Counted from the first letter of the stretch, positions 1 through 11,359 are shown. The stretch is DNA of 64,000 nt from Alopecurus myosuroides (GCA_028641055.1 CM054062.1:14503639-14567638); one strand, 5' to 3'. Notes: generated from the sequence alone by a model not told the origin. Made by a program: numbers and translations.

Positions 1-86
1 AAAACTTCGCGACTCTCAATCAACTGTCGAGTAAGAGTCTGAAAGACGGAGAAGGATCATAAGTCAACCGAGTATCAGGATGGAAC

Positions 87-250
87 TCTACTCGGATAGG
101 CGTGCAAACACAAAGCACACTAAGCCTATGCAGTTTTCTAGGTATTCTACTCGGATAGGCGTGCAGACACAAAGCACACTAAGCCTATACAGTTTTCTAT
201 GTGTTCTACCCGGATAGGCGTGCAAACACAAAGCATACTAAGCCTAAGCG
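87..250. repeat. 59-bp tandem repeat, about 2.8 copies
   Basis: Units start at 87, 146 and 205, giving an exact 59-bp period. Each begins tctactcggataggcgtgc and runs through an AAGCACACTAAGCCTA-type core; the third copy decays after about 245. The repeat lies just beyond the 3' end of the antisense ORF. Confidence 0.9.
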
Positions 251-290
251 CGAGTCGACTAAGTGCTCTACTCGATGCACCAGGTGATTG

Positions 291-1250
291 CTAGTCGGGG
301 CGGAAAGGGAAGTTATCTACTCGGGAAGCAGAGGCGAAAGCAGAGTAGGAATAGCGTACCCGGGCAATCGGTTGCGTGCGGCTGTACGGGACGAAACCAT
401 ACCGCCACTTCTCGCTAAGGCTTGTCTTCAGAATGTTCTTGGCATGATAGGCAACGTCGACGTCGTCGATTTCGACGGTGGTGGTCCTGGTGCAGTCGCG
501 GGGGCCTCCCATGTAACACATGAGATGGCAGCGCTCCTGCAGAGGGAGCACTCGGCGCTTAATCCAGCACACCACCGGGTCGTCGTTCTTGAGGCCCAGT
601 TTCTTCAGCTCGCCGAGTCTGTCTTCTATCTCGATGGCGATTTCGTCGATGGTGGGCTTCTCCTTCCAGTTCGACCCGAGTGGAGCACGATTCCTCCAAG
701 CGGGCAGGTTGATTCGATCATCAACCGCACCCCCTTCCGTGGCGGGGACGTTCTTGACATAGAAGAACGACTGCTGCCACATTCGGCAGGAATCCAGCCC
801 CTGGATGCGGGGATGATTCGTCCCGGTCCGCTGCACCATCATGGCACAGCCCGTGTCGGTGGCGCGGCCGATGCCTGCGGCGTCTTTCTTCCCGACTGAC
901 TGCTGGCAAAGATTGAAATACCTGAGCCACGTATCAGTCGTGGGCCTGATGCCGAGGAAAGCCTCGCAGACCACCGCATGGTAGGCGAGGAAGACGACCG
1001 CGTTAGGCGGCAGATGATGCATCTGCAGCCCGAAGTGGTCGAGGAACTTGCGCAGGAAGTCGGAGGCGGGCAGTCCAAAGCCGCGCTCGAAGTGCGACAA
1101 GAAGACCACCCGCTCGCCGTCCCGTGGAGCTGGCACAACCTCGTCGTCGGGTGCCCGGCACTCCACGCCGGGGGGAACCCTTCTGCTGGTCACGAGCCAG
1201 GCGAGATTGGCCTTGGTGACGGAGGAACCCGCCCAGCTAGCCTTGGCCAT
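291..1250 (-). CDS. Antisense transposon ORF, putative gypsy-type (PF04195-like) protein
   Basis: An open 319-codon reading frame on the minus strand, start CAT at 1250 and stop at 291-293. Residues about 48-115 (FLSHFERGFGLPASDFLRKF, then AFLGIRP) resemble the plant 'putative gypsy type transposon' domain (PF04195) often found in grass elements. No catalytic motif is visible and the function of this family is not known. A central acidic/basic helix-rich part follows (EIEDRLGELKKLG). It may be one exon of a longer spliced antisense gene, because family members are often longer. It lies opposite to the retrotransposon that carries it and has its own TATA-like sequence upstream. The domain likeness is from memory; the open frame itself is certain. 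Confidence 0.65.
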   Translation of the reverse strand: MAKASWAGSSVTKANLAWLVTSRRVPPGVECRAPDDEVVPAPRDGERVVFLSHFERGFGLPASDFLRKFLDHFGLQMHHLPPNAVVFLAYHAVVCEAFLGIRPTTDTWLRYFNLCQQSVGKKDAAGIGRATDTGCAMMVQRTGTNHPRIQGLDSCRMWQQSFFYVKNVPATEGGAVDDRINLPAWRNRAPLGSNWKEKPTIDEIAIEIEDRLGELKKLGLKNDDPVVCWIKRRVLPLQERCHLMCYMGGPRDCTRTTTVEIDDVDVAYHAKNILKTSLSEKWRYGFVPYSRTQPIARVRYSYSAFASASRVDNFPFRPD

Positions 1251-1939
1251 CGTTGCGAGTGGGAGGAGTGGATGATTTTCGAGTGGAGTTGCTCGGTGGA
1301 GTGAGTCCGCGGCGGCGCGGAAGCTTGCGCGGCGGCGGAGGGCTCGGTGGCGAAGAAGAACAAGAGGCAGAAGGGGAAAAGTGCAGGGAAGGGGAAAAGG
1401 AAGTTACCGCGGGGGTATTTATATCTCCCTCGCGAGATTACCGTTACCACCGCGGAAGTGGGATCGACTGTGGCGTGTGGTGGGTCCTGTGGCCGGCTAG
1501 AAACGCACACAAGCGCGGGCTGCGCGCGTAACGGCCGCATTTGATCCCACCATCAAACCGTGGCCAGTAATTGCGCGTGATGGGACATGACGGCCGGTGG
1601 GCCCACAGCGTGAAAACTGGACACGTGGCGTCGTGTCCTGGGCAACCAAACGACAAGGTCGTGGATGCTTGACACGTGGGCAGTGCCTGCGTGAAGGGCT
1701 GGATGTTGCTCTGCGCTGCAGAGGCTCAGTTTGCGAATTTTCGCTAAGTCTTTTTACTCGGAAGCAGAGTAGAAAGCAAGTGCTACTCGGAAGAGAAGAA
1801 ACTCAGGGTACTCTCCAGATAGCTACTCGGAGGTCCTACTCGGCATCTTGAGGTTCAAGAGCTGAGATGCAAAGGATGGTTTTAAGCTGGCCGAGCCTAG
1901 TGAACAAGTTCGCAAGACTCAACCAGCTTCGGGGACTGC
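1251..1939. other. Internal region of the gypsy element upstream of the antisense ORF
   Basis: No plus-strand coding sequence is recognisable. It holds the probable leader and promoter of the antisense ORF and several copies of the octamer CTACTCGG (1783, 1823, 1836). It ends in the polypurine-like block next to the LTR. Confidence 0.6.
1416..1423 (-). promoter_or_regulatory. TATA-box candidate for the antisense ORF
   Basis: The minus strand reads TATAAATA inside gagatataaataccccc, about 166 bp upstream of the antisense start codon at 1250. Spacing suits a plant promoter with a leader of about 130 nt. No transcript evidence is available here. Confidence 0.45.
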
Positions 1940-2850
1940 TGTCGGGGGGTTACCCCCGAGTAGGGTAAAGACAGGTGGTAAAGGCCGCTTACAGAAGAGA
2001 GGTTTGGTCGAGTAGCCGACTACCGGGTACTCGCTACCCGGTCGACTGCTACTCGGTCTCACCTCAAGATGACCAGAAGGAGATATTAATCAAGTTCTGC
2101 CCTGACGAGTAGAAGGTTTGGCCCGAGTACAATTGGCGGGAACCTTTGGCGGGAACCTACTCGGGCAGAAAGTCAAAGGAGCCGTTCTGACACAGGATCC
2201 CGCGTATCCTGGGTCCGTACTTGGCAGCATTCGAACTACTGTTCACATGGGGACGGCCTGCCTGACAGTGACAGCATGGAAGCAGGCCGTGGCAGGATAA
2301 GGGGGGCCTACTCTGTGCCTAGGTACAGTGATACTAGTCTGTCCCCTAGTTTTGCCCAACGACTTTACAGAAGCAGCCAAGATCAACGACCAAAGCTGTC
2401 AGCGGGTACTCGGAGAAAGGACGGTGTGCACACTATGTCGACACTTGTCTAGATTTGGATGTATCCGGCTGGGCACCGCGTATATAAGGTGCCCCGCCGC
2501 CTCCTGCGTGAGGGATGCTCCCATAGACGTACACACAGGCTTATAGTGAACCCTAGAAACCCTAAGTTCTTGACCTAGCTCTACTCGGAGAAGAGAGAGA
2601 GGCTACTCGGTAGCGTTACCATTTGTACCGTGGCTACTCGGGGAGACATCGTAATACATAGAGAAAGGCAGGAGTAGGGGTTTTACCTCCTCACGAGGGC
2701 CCTGAACCTGGGTACATCGAGTTGTTTGTGTTGTGTGGATCTTACCTCACGCGGCTACTCGTCGCGTGATCCCTCCCCGGACACCTCCAGCGTCCATCGT
2801 TCCCACATCTTTAGCCACCCTATGGCATCTGCCGTGACACCACCACGACA
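1940..2850 (+). repeat. 3' LTR of the Tat-like gypsy element
   Basis: 911 bp, bounded by the inverted ends TGTCG and CGACA, with a purine-rich tract immediately upstream. A TATA box (tatataagg, 2481-2489) sits about 540 bp in, consistent with a U3 promoter. Five exact copies of CTACTCGG lie inside (2049, 2157, 2581, 2603, 2634). Confidence 0.85.
2481..2489 (+). promoter_or_regulatory. LTR TATA box
   Basis: The sequence tatataagg is followed about 70 bp later by leader-like sequence within the LTR at 1940-2850. It orients this LTR on the plus strand. Confidence 0.55.
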
Positions 2851-4539
2851 ATGATCAAGTTATGTTTGTAGCATGTCACCTAAAAAAATATGTGTTTTTA
2901 TCGTTTACCTACTCGAGGACGAGTAAGAACTAAGCTTGGCGATGTTGATACATCATAAACGCTAATTTAATTTATGATGTTCCATGTTGTTTTCTTATTG
3001 TTTCCTACATGTTTGCTATACACTTTATGTCACTTTTATCGATTTTCCGGACTAACCTATTGACAAGATGCCATAGAGGCAGTTCCCTGTTTCTGTTGTT
3101 TTTAGTTTCAGAAAAGTTGTTCTGGAAATATTCTCGGAATTGGAAAATTCGAAACCCGGAAGTCTTAGAATTCCTGAAGGTTCCACGGAGTCCCGAAGAG
3201 ATCCGGAGGGGGCCACAGGGGGCCCACACCATTGGGCAGCGCGCCCCCTAGCCGCGCCATGGGGTGGTGTGGGGCCCCCAGGCCTCCACCGCCTTTGCCC
3301 TTTCGCCTATTTATTCCCCCCGAGACGTAAAAGCTAAAGATATACCACTTTTTCCCGAGAAACACCCGAGGCCGCCATCATCGTCATCCCGAGATCGGGA
3401 GGGTTCTAGAGCTCTCCCCGACATCCTGCCGGGAGGGAAATTAATCACCGGAGGGGTCTACACCACCATGCCCTCCTCCGAAGTGATGTGTGAGTAGTTC
3501 ATCCCTGGACTACGGGTCCATAGAAGTAGCTAGATGGTTGTCTCCTCCACTTTATGCCTCATGTTTAGATCTCGTGAGCTGCCTCACATGATCGAGACCA
3601 TCTTTATGTAATGCTACATGTTGTGTTTGCTGGGATCTGATGAATGAGGAATGCTATGTCAATTGATTATCAATCTATAATGTTATCTTCATACTTATGT
3701 TATTTATGATCTTGCATGCTCTCTGTTATTATTAGATGCTCTGGCCAAGTAGATGCCAGTAACTCCAAGAGGGAGTATTTATGCTCGATAGTGGGTTCAT
3801 GCCTCCTTTGCATCTGTGCTCGAGTGACATAAACGTGACGGGTGGAGGATGTGTTGTTGCCACTAGGGAGAAAACAACAATGCTTTGTCTAAGAATGATT
3901 TTATTGTTTACATTACACACTTTGCTTAATGCAATTATCTGTTGCTTGCAACTTAATACCCAACGTTTGTTCAGATGATATTCGGATTGTGGATTTTTAG
4001 TCATAGATGCACTTGAATGACGGTCTATGTATCTTGTTGTAATGCCCGTATGAATCACATAGTAATATTTATGTCTTGCTATGCACTATGGTGCAGCTTT
4101 CATTTATGTCAATTTCCTAGCTGTAATTTGTTCACCCCACATGTTATTTATCTTTCACGGAGAGATGCCACTAGTGAACTGTGGACTCCGGTCCATTTTC
4201 CTCATACGGATAAAACAGCTACTGCTTTCATACTGCTTTCATACTGTTCCTACTGTTTTCCACACCATATATTTAACCTCTTTGTGTTCCGTAAAACCGG
4301 TGAGATTGACAACCGCACTGCTTTATTGGGGCACAGTGATTTGATTGTGTTGTGTAGGTTCCACGTTGCTAATGAACTGGTTGTGCGCCCTGCCACCTCA
4401 GCTGCATCAACCTTCAGAGATTGCTTGTCCTCCTACTGGTCGATTCAACCTTGGTTTCTTTTCTGAGGGACAACTTTCCGTTGCACTCTTCACAATCTTT
4501 CTCTTGGGGTTTACCAACGATAGCATCAACACTCCATCA
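2851..4539 (+). mobile_element. 3' end of a second gypsy (Athila-like) element: internal tail plus 3' LTR
   Basis: Positions 2851-2945 contain the conserved 3' tail of Athila-like elements (ctcgaggacgagtaagaact, then aagcttggcgatgt, a polypurine-like site). The LTR starts TGATACATCA at 2946 and runs to about 4539 (ending ccatca). The same tail precedes the right LTR of the element at 7942-15379, so the two are related in layout but differ in LTR sequence. The 5' part lies left of the window or was displaced by the insertion at 1-2850. The LTR end is approximate. It resembles wheat Sabrina/WHAM-type LTRs, from memory. Confidence 0.65.
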
Positions 4540-4554
4540 AACACTAGTAGAAAA

Positions 4555-6390
4555 CTGAGTATTAGATACTATTACTAGAGATGGTTTTACCCTTGGAAAA
4601 AAGAACTAGATAAACCTCCTCTCAAGAAAATCCGTCTCTAAGAAAACCTCATCCGCGGCGGGACAAAATATACCTCACCTCCAAAAAATTTCGAGTCTGC
4701 TACGAAATATAACCGGCTCGGTTGGATGCATCATTGCAGCCGACCTGTACTACGGACCGCTTCAGGAATGTTGTGTGTCGGTGTGGAATAACGACCACCT
4801 CTCTATGTAGTAGTTTCAGAGGCGGCTCTAGCGATAAACCGCCTGGTAGAGTGGCTGTGAAACTATTTACGTTTGCGCCAAGCTGTTTGACACACAATCA
4901 GTTGCCATTACCGAGTCGTACGAAACTTCGGAACTCGGTCCATATGAAGTTATTTTGAGCTCCTGTTATGTCACGCGTGCGTTTTTTCCGTTTGTATAGT
5001 CGGTCGGGTTGTCGCGTTAGGTGACTAGTCCACACGGCGGCGGTGTGGCTAAGGGTGGTGGTGCGAGAATAAGTGGGACCGACAGCGTCGTAGATAAGAG
5101 GTGTCGTCGGCCGATGCAGGAAGAAATGGGGCCGGCAACGATGCCGGCTCAGCCGAGTTGATAAGAGTGGAATATGTGGGATAGGTGGGGATCCGGATTT
5201 GTGACTAGTCAGAATATTGTTGAAGCTCTATGGAGGAAAGTATATTATTGCTTAATTAAAATTAATTAAGTAGTTATATAGTTAGTTAACTCAAACACAA
5301 ATTCGTAGTGGCGTAGAGGGCCTCCCCAAATTGTTAATTTGTCGACAACTGCAGACTACCACGAGCATCTTAAAATCCCAAACATTGCAATTACAACCGT
5401 GATGAGTATAACGACCGTACCGACCGCATACTGCAGTTGAATTTCCTTTTCGAGAGCATATATTTTTATACTTTTCATCTTCATTGTTGATGCAGTGTCC
5501 ATGATATTGTGTTCATGGAGGATATTGGCCAAATAAAGTTTCATTTCATCTTTTCATCCTTGATTTTATTTATTGCTTCCTCCATCTTCCGGAATGAATC
5601 ATGTGCTAATTCTGCTTTTATTTTGACCTTCTTCATTGCTTCCTACATCTTCCGGGTTGACTCTTGTGCTAATTTTGTTTTTATTTTGGGCTTCAACCAT
5701 CTTACCCGTGGCCACATCTACTAGCTCTTCCTTCTTTACGGCCTTCTTCAATACTTCCTCCATCTTTCGTGTTGCCTCTTGAGCTAGCTCTAACTTCTCT
5801 GCGGTCTTCCTGTTCAGGTTTCTTGTTATGTATAAATGTTGCAGAATAAGAAATTTGAATTCTAAACAATGTTGATACTCCGCACATCCACCCAAAATAC
5901 AACATTCAGACATTGATTCCTACAAAAACTCGCAACCCAAAAGGAAGCAAATAAGCATAAGAATTCTCACTTTACCGTTTCCTCAATTGGAATAATATGA
6001 TGTATATATATACCTCATCCGACGACGAGATTTTGCAGACAGTGTCCGCGGGCTCGCCATTCTCGTTTGTGTGCCAGTAAGCCATGCCTCTGGAATCGAC
6101 GGGGCCAACGGGTTGGCAACGGATCTTGTGTGTGCCGTTGGAGATTAAAGGCGCTAAAAGAGAGGGATTAAGCTATCGAAACAAGAATAAGTTAGGGTGA
6201 TGGCCTAGTTGGGGGATAGCCGCGGTTTCATATGTTTTAACAGCCAGAAAACTAAAACTCCTGGATGTCCGAGTTATTATCCAGAGGTTCTAACTATGTC
6301 AATGTTTTCCTTAAACATTGTATGTACGATACCAATGTTTGTGTGGTTTCGTACAATTTTATTAAATAAGAACTACTAATTATTTGACAG
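4555..6390. other. CACTA 5' non-coding region
   Basis: About 1.8 kb between the left terminus and the first transposase exon. Short ORFs here are not recognisable. It should hold the subterminal transposase-binding repeats and the promoter typical of CACTA elements, but I cannot define individual motifs. Confidence 0.45.
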
Positions 6391-7936
6391 ATGGACCAAG
6401 GGTGGATGTACCACCACAATCATGCATCCAAAATCGACATGGAAGGTGTGACAGTTTTTCTAAGAGAAGCTAAATATGATATGTCGCAAAGGAGAGAGAG
6501 ACGGATGCATTGCGCGTGTTTGGAGCGCAAAAACTTGAAAAGTTGTACAGACCGTAACGAGATCGAGAGGCATTTTATCATGAGAGGATTTAAGTAGGGG
6601 TACGAATGTTGGAGTCATCACGGTGAACAAGAAAGTATTATGGAAGATGTAGAGGGGATCGATGATGAGGAGAGGAAGATGGACCAACCAATACTTTACC
6701 AGCGACAGATGTTTCATGGACGCAGGAGTCAGAAGATTTGGACGATCTGCCAGAAGCAGAGGACAACTTGCCCCCGATGTTGGAGTACTTTGAGTAGTTT
6801 GAAGATGATTTCAAGGGCCAGAAACAGTACGGAAAAATTATGTGCATGAAAAAAGATTCAGAGATACCAATGTACCCAAATTGTAAAACGAAGTGAACAA
6901 AATTGGCTACTGTGGTACAGGTATTGCATATGAAGGAGAAGCACATGTGGCCAGACCGAAGTGTAACTTCCATGCTGAGATTTTGACATGACTTACTTTC
7001 GGAAGGAAACAACATGCCACAAAGCACATACAAAGCTAGGAGGATCTTGTGCCCTTTGGGAATGGAAGTTGAGAGAATACATGCTTGTAATAATGATTGT
7101 ATATTGTACCATGGAGAGGCTTATAGCAAGCTGCATGAGTGCCCATGCAAAGCTCATCGATTCAAGCCTCGGAAGAATGATGATATGTCTGAGGATGACA
7201 GTACTCATGATGACATGGAAACTAATCAGAAGGGCAAGAAGGAGAATGAGAAGAAGAAGAACAAGAATAGGAAAGACGTTATGGTAAAATTTTGTTGGTA
7301 CCTGCCAACTATTTCTCGTTTGAAACGTTTATTTTTAAACCTAGATTTGGCAAAACTGGTCCGCTAGCACATAGAAGAGCGAAAACATGACAGAATGCTG
7401 AGACACCCTGCCGACTCTACGCAGTGGAGGAACATTAACAGAGAATTTGTCGACCACATTGGAAAATACCCTAGGAATGTAAGGTTTGCACTGCGTAATG
7501 ATGGAATGAACCCGTTTGGCAACATGAGTATGATGCGTAATACCTGGCCTGTTAATTTGTGCATTTACAGCCTTCCTCCATGGTTGTGCATGAAGCGGAA
7601 GTACATCATGATGGTGATACTAATCTAGGGGTCTGAAACAACCTGGTAATGACATTGATGTGTACTTTGCACCTTTAGTAGAAGATTTCAAACTTCTTTG
7701 GATTCAAGGAGTAAAAGTGTACGACGCTTTTGTGAAGGACCACTTTACCCTGAGGTTCATGATGTTCCTAACCATCAATGATTATCCGACCTATGTGAAC
7801 ACGACGGGGCAAACAATGAAATGACGCGTGTGTCCAATGCTTAGAGAACACATCAAGTATTTAGTTACCCAAGTGTAAGAAAATAGTGTACATGCGCAAC
7901 CGCATATTTTTTCCCAAGACTCATGTGTACCACCGG
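6391..7936 (+). pseudogene. CACTA TNPD-like transposase, N-terminal half (broken)
   Basis: The reading starts at 6391 with MDQGWMYHHNHASKIDMEGV, which fits the plant transposon-associated N-terminal domain (D-x-S/G-W-M-Y). From about 7010 the Transposase_21-type (TNP2) core appears: an ALxPLGMEVERIHACNNDC-like segment, ILYHGEAYSKLHECPCKAHR, then HPADSTQWRN, NDGMNPFGNMS and LPPWLCMKRKYIMM. Family members cut and paste CACTA elements. The frame is broken repeatedly by shifts and stops (for example after 7367 and 7628), and the gene is cut at 7937-7941 by a retrotransposon. The homologous C-terminal half resumes at 15385, so this copy is inactive. Confidence 0.85.
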
Positions 7937-7941
7937 ATGAC
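7937..7941. repeat. Target-site duplication ATGAC, left copy
   Basis: The 5 bp immediately before the left LTR are identical to the 5 bp immediately after the right LTR (15380-15384). This proves the element between them inserted as one unit. Confidence 0.95.
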
Positions 7942-9655
7942 TGATGCATGTAAAATGCATAGATGAATTTTTCATATTTTCACATGGTTTTCTATTACAT
8001 ATTGCATCATATAAGGGTATAATTCAATGTTTTATAGTATTTTGGGGTTAAATTAGAAAGTCCCCCAACTTTTATGGAATTAACCCTGCCTGTCAGAAAT
8101 CCCGTTTTCTATATTTTTGACGTTTCAGGGGGCAAACTTCCGCGAAATCACCTGAAAATCTGCGGGGGTCATTTTCTTGGAAGGAGAAGACTTGCGTGCG
8201 AAGGATCCACGAGAATTGGGCAAGGAGGCCCAAAAGAGGACCCTCCACGCGGCCAGATTCCTTTGCCGCGTGAGAGGCCCCCTTTTGGCCCCTGTGGCCC
8301 CAATTCCTTCCATCTTCGACTTACCGACTCCGTATTGACCTAAAAGCGACTATAAAAAGGGTCCCCCGTACCCTTACGGAGGGGAGCGCCGCCGAAACAC
8401 CGAAACATCGAAACAGAGACCAGAAGTTCCAGATTGGAGGGGGAAAACTCCGGCGGGGCGCCGCCGGTGTGATCTCCTACCCCTCCAATGTCATCTCCAT
8501 CGACATCTCCATGAAGAGGGAGTAGTCCACCCCAGGGCTATGGGTTTGTGGAAGTAGCACTTGTATCTCTCTCTCTCTATGTGCTTCACTAATTAGATCC
8601 GTATGAGCTGCCTCACATGATTACGGGCACCGTTGTAATTCCTATGTGGTGGATCTTTTCTATGAGTTATTGAATCTGAGATTGCAATTGTTTCTCTTGA
8701 GTTATTTGAGTAGATGTATCTTATGTACCATGTTCTTATTTGCTAGCTTTGATCAATCTAGTTCTTGAGTGCGTGTGTGGGGTGATGGGTGCATTAGTTA
8801 GAGTAACGGGGGGTGGCCAGTGCTGTGAAAGTGACAGAAGTTCAGCGATCCACTTAGGTTTTGTTAAACCTTTCTTCGTTACCTCACTAGGGATAAAAAG
8901 GAGTACCTTGTTACCGGGGATTTGAAGTGACACTAATCAATCTCCATGACTAGATCTAGCAAGTTCTTACTTCAACTTCATGTCACATTGCTTAAAGCAA
9001 TACTCTGGTTTTTTCCTTAATTATCGAGGTGTTATGATTTATTTCGCATCTTGGTGGAGTATAAGAGGGATCAATATGACCGTAGAGATCTCTATGCGAG
9101 GACGTGATGCCCATATGAAAGTACTCAATGTTAAACATGTTATTGTAATCTCACATGTAATTCTTTATGTCCACCGTCTACCACTTTATTTGAGAGAATG
9201 CAAGCGTGAAACCATGAACCCCGGTCCTATTTTAATTATAATAAAACACTCTAGTTACTTTGCTGCAATTTACTTTACTTGCACTTTACTTTACTTGCAT
9301 CTCAGATTCGAATTTACATTATCTCCATCACCACTTGCATCACAAAAATACAAAAACAATCCATCGCATATTTATTTTCTCATTTGCATTTAGTAGTAGA
9401 TTTAATTATTGCACATTTACTTTCAGTTTTGCATTGCAATTTAGAAGTCTCGCACCTTGTGCTTGACAACCACTTGGTGAGGTTGAGGGCACAAAATAAT
9501 CTACTTGTTTGCAGGATCCTGGAGGAATCTTGGAAGACAACTGCTGAAATACTGGCTCCCCAAGAGTTTGATATAAACCCTCGAGTCACCCTCGTGGGGA
9601 AGAAGGCTTGCCACTAGCTACACACTCTGCACTTGGAGTCTCAACCTAGCCATCA
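7942..9655 (+). repeat. 5' LTR of the Athila-like element
   Basis: 1,714 bp, starting TGATGCATGTAAAATGCATA and ending CTAGCCATCA. It is 10 bp longer than the 3' LTR because of an 8-bp indel near 8400 (cgaaacat unit) and one extra CT dinucleotide pair near 8570. Confidence 0.93.
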
Positions 9656-9665
9656 AGCGTTTTTC

Positions 9666-9682
9666 TGGCGCCGTTGCCGGGG
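9666..9682 (+). promoter_or_regulatory. Primer-binding site for tRNA-Asp
   Basis: TGGCGCCGTTGCCGGGG, 10 bp after the LTR, is the exact complement of the 3' end of plant tRNA-Asp(GTC) (CCCCGGCAACGGCGCCA). This primer is typical of Athila-lineage elements. Confidence 0.92.
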
Positions 9683-9995
9683 AGCCATAGGTGAAGGAGT
9701 TGTCCAAGGGAGCTCACAAGAAGTCTTCATCACCAACAAGGTGTGCAAACACCTAAGCTTGGGGAGGTTGCACCTACGTGAGTACCGTCCTTTCTATCTC
9801 CACCTTCTTTCAAGTAGATTGTTTTGTTTCTTGTCTTGTTTTTGTTCTTGTTTTTGTTTTGTCTTGCATATTTTATCTTAGTTTGCATTTTAGTTTTGCA
9901 TTTAGTTATCTATATTATTTTAGTATTTCGAATTTTCTTAGTTACTTTACTTTTGTTTTGCATAAAAAATTAAAAACTACATAAAAACTTGGAAA
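9683..9995. other. Untranslated leader of the Athila-like element
   Basis: T-rich sequence between the primer site and the gag start codon. No coding or structured element is seen. Confidence 0.6.
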
Positions 9996-11359
9996 ATGGA
10001 GCAGAGAACTTATTGGCCATTCAGTGTTAGGAATTTCCCTCAAGAGCTAAATATTCCCGTTGAAAAATTAGAGGTAGATCCTAGTGTTATTAAAATGATT
10101 TATGAATCTCGTTTCTATGGAAAGCCTAAAGAAGACCCTTTGTTCCATCTTAAGAAATTTGATGAAAGATGTAAAACTTTGAACTTGAATCATGCAAACA
10201 TCAACACTACTAAAGTTAAACTCTTTCCCTACTCACTAGGGGGCAAAGCATTAGATTGGATATTAAGATGACCTCCTAGCAATTTTACTACTTGGTTCAA
10301 CTTAAGGGCTGCATTTATTGAAAGGTTTTGTCATGCTGAAAAGAATTACAATGTTAAACAATTGCTCATTACCTTTAAACAAGAAAAAGATGAATCAATG
10401 ATACAAGCATGGGAGAGATACAAGCATGGGAGAGATTTAGAAGTAGAGCATATGGAATAGGGCATGGCTTTAGGGATTGGATACTTATGCATATGTTTTA
10501 TAAGGGACTTTCTGAAACTTATAGAGCCTTTTTAGATAATGAATGTGGGGGATCTTTTACTAGTACTAATGCTGCAAATACCCATGTTTTGCTTGAAAGT
10601 TTGCTCTTAGAGGTTAAAATTAAAGAGAGCTTAAAAAAGGCTGAAGTACCCGAGGATGTTTTTGATGATCGCTATGAGATTTTTAATATGCATAATAGAA
10701 AAGGAAAAGTAGAGGAAATTATGATGCTTACTAAAATTAAGGATCCATTGCTTGAATTAGAAAAAAGTAGCTTGCAAGAACTTATTGCCACTCTACGAAA
10801 ATTTGCTAGTGATCCCACTATAAATGTTAATCAACCTGGCTTTGGATCTTATATTGCTAATCATGTCTTTCAAGAAAAAATTGCTAGGTACAAGAATGAG
10901 GCCATGATACCTCCTAAGCTTGGGGATGCATGGATCCCCAAGGTGCTAGTTTCAATTGGAAAAGAAATTCACCATGCTATGTTAGATCTAGGTTCTAGTG
11001 TATCGGTACTCTCTAAAGAATTATATGAATTGCTAGAACTAGAAAATTTAGAAAAGTGCTCAAGTGAATTTGTCCTTGCTGATAACTCTACTAAACATGT
11101 TTTAGGACAAGTAAAAGATGTTATGATGGAATTGCACATGACTTTCGTACCCGTTGATTTCATTATTATGGATATGGGGGATAAATCCCCTAGTCCTATT
11201 ATTTTGGGTAGACATTTTCTTCGTACTACAGGTGCAATCATACACTCCAAGAAAGGGAATGTCAAGTTTCAGTTCCCTCACAAAAAAAGCATGGAGCACT
11301 TCCCAAGGAAGAGGGGCACGCTGAAGAACAAGCTCCCTCATGAGCTTTATCCCTCTTGA
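9996..11359 (+). pseudogene. gag-protease ORF of the Athila-like element (frame broken)
   Basis: Starts MEQRTYWPFSVRNFPQELNI at 9996. The retrotransposon gag domain follows (DPLFHLKKFDERCKTLN, then WF.LRAAFIERFC). The protease lies about 10,970-11,280 with MLDLGSSVSVLSKELYE, where the usual D-T/S-G active site reads D-L-G, and PIILGRHFLRTTGAIIHSKK. Two lesions break the frame: an in-frame TGA at 10270-10272 after KALDWILR, and a 17-bp tandem duplication (10401-10434) that shifts it. Downstream of the duplication 10409-11359 is a single open frame. The protein ends at 11359 without leading into pol. Gag would form virus-like particles in the cytoplasm; this copy cannot make it intact. Confidence 0.85.
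10401..10434. repeat. 17-bp tandem duplication inside gag
   Basis: atacaagcatgggagag occurs twice in direct succession (10401-10417 and 10418-10434). Seventeen is not a multiple of three, so the duplication shifts the gag frame. Confidence 0.95.

Larger units (their letters stand above)
1..2850 (+). mobile_element. Ty3/gypsy (Tat-like) LTR retrotransposon, 3' part only
   Basis: The window opens inside an LTR retrotransposon. Seen: an internal stretch (1-1939), a purine-rich block ending cttcggggactgc just before 1940, and a complete LTR (1940-2850) beginning TGTCG and ending CGACA. The polypurine position and the LTR TATA box show a plus-strand element, so its gag, pol and 5' LTR lie left of the window. 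The long ORF at 291-1250 runs antisense to the element. Antisense accessory ORFs between pol and the 3' LTR are known in Tat-lineage gypsy elements, which suggests that lineage. The flanking 5 bp on the right are atgat (2851-2855); the left duplication is outside the window. Confidence 0.8.

Noticed and set aside
87..250. CRISPR-like array
   Set aside because: Units are contiguous tandem repeats without unique spacers, in a plant retrotransposon.
4017..4466. 149-codon ORF in the LTR at 2946-4539
   Set aside because: Composition follows the LTR and no domain is recognised.
8074..8343. 89-codon ORF shared by both Athila-like LTRs (also 13808-14077)
   Set aside because: It is part of the LTR, has no recognised domain, and its repetition just reflects LTR duplication.
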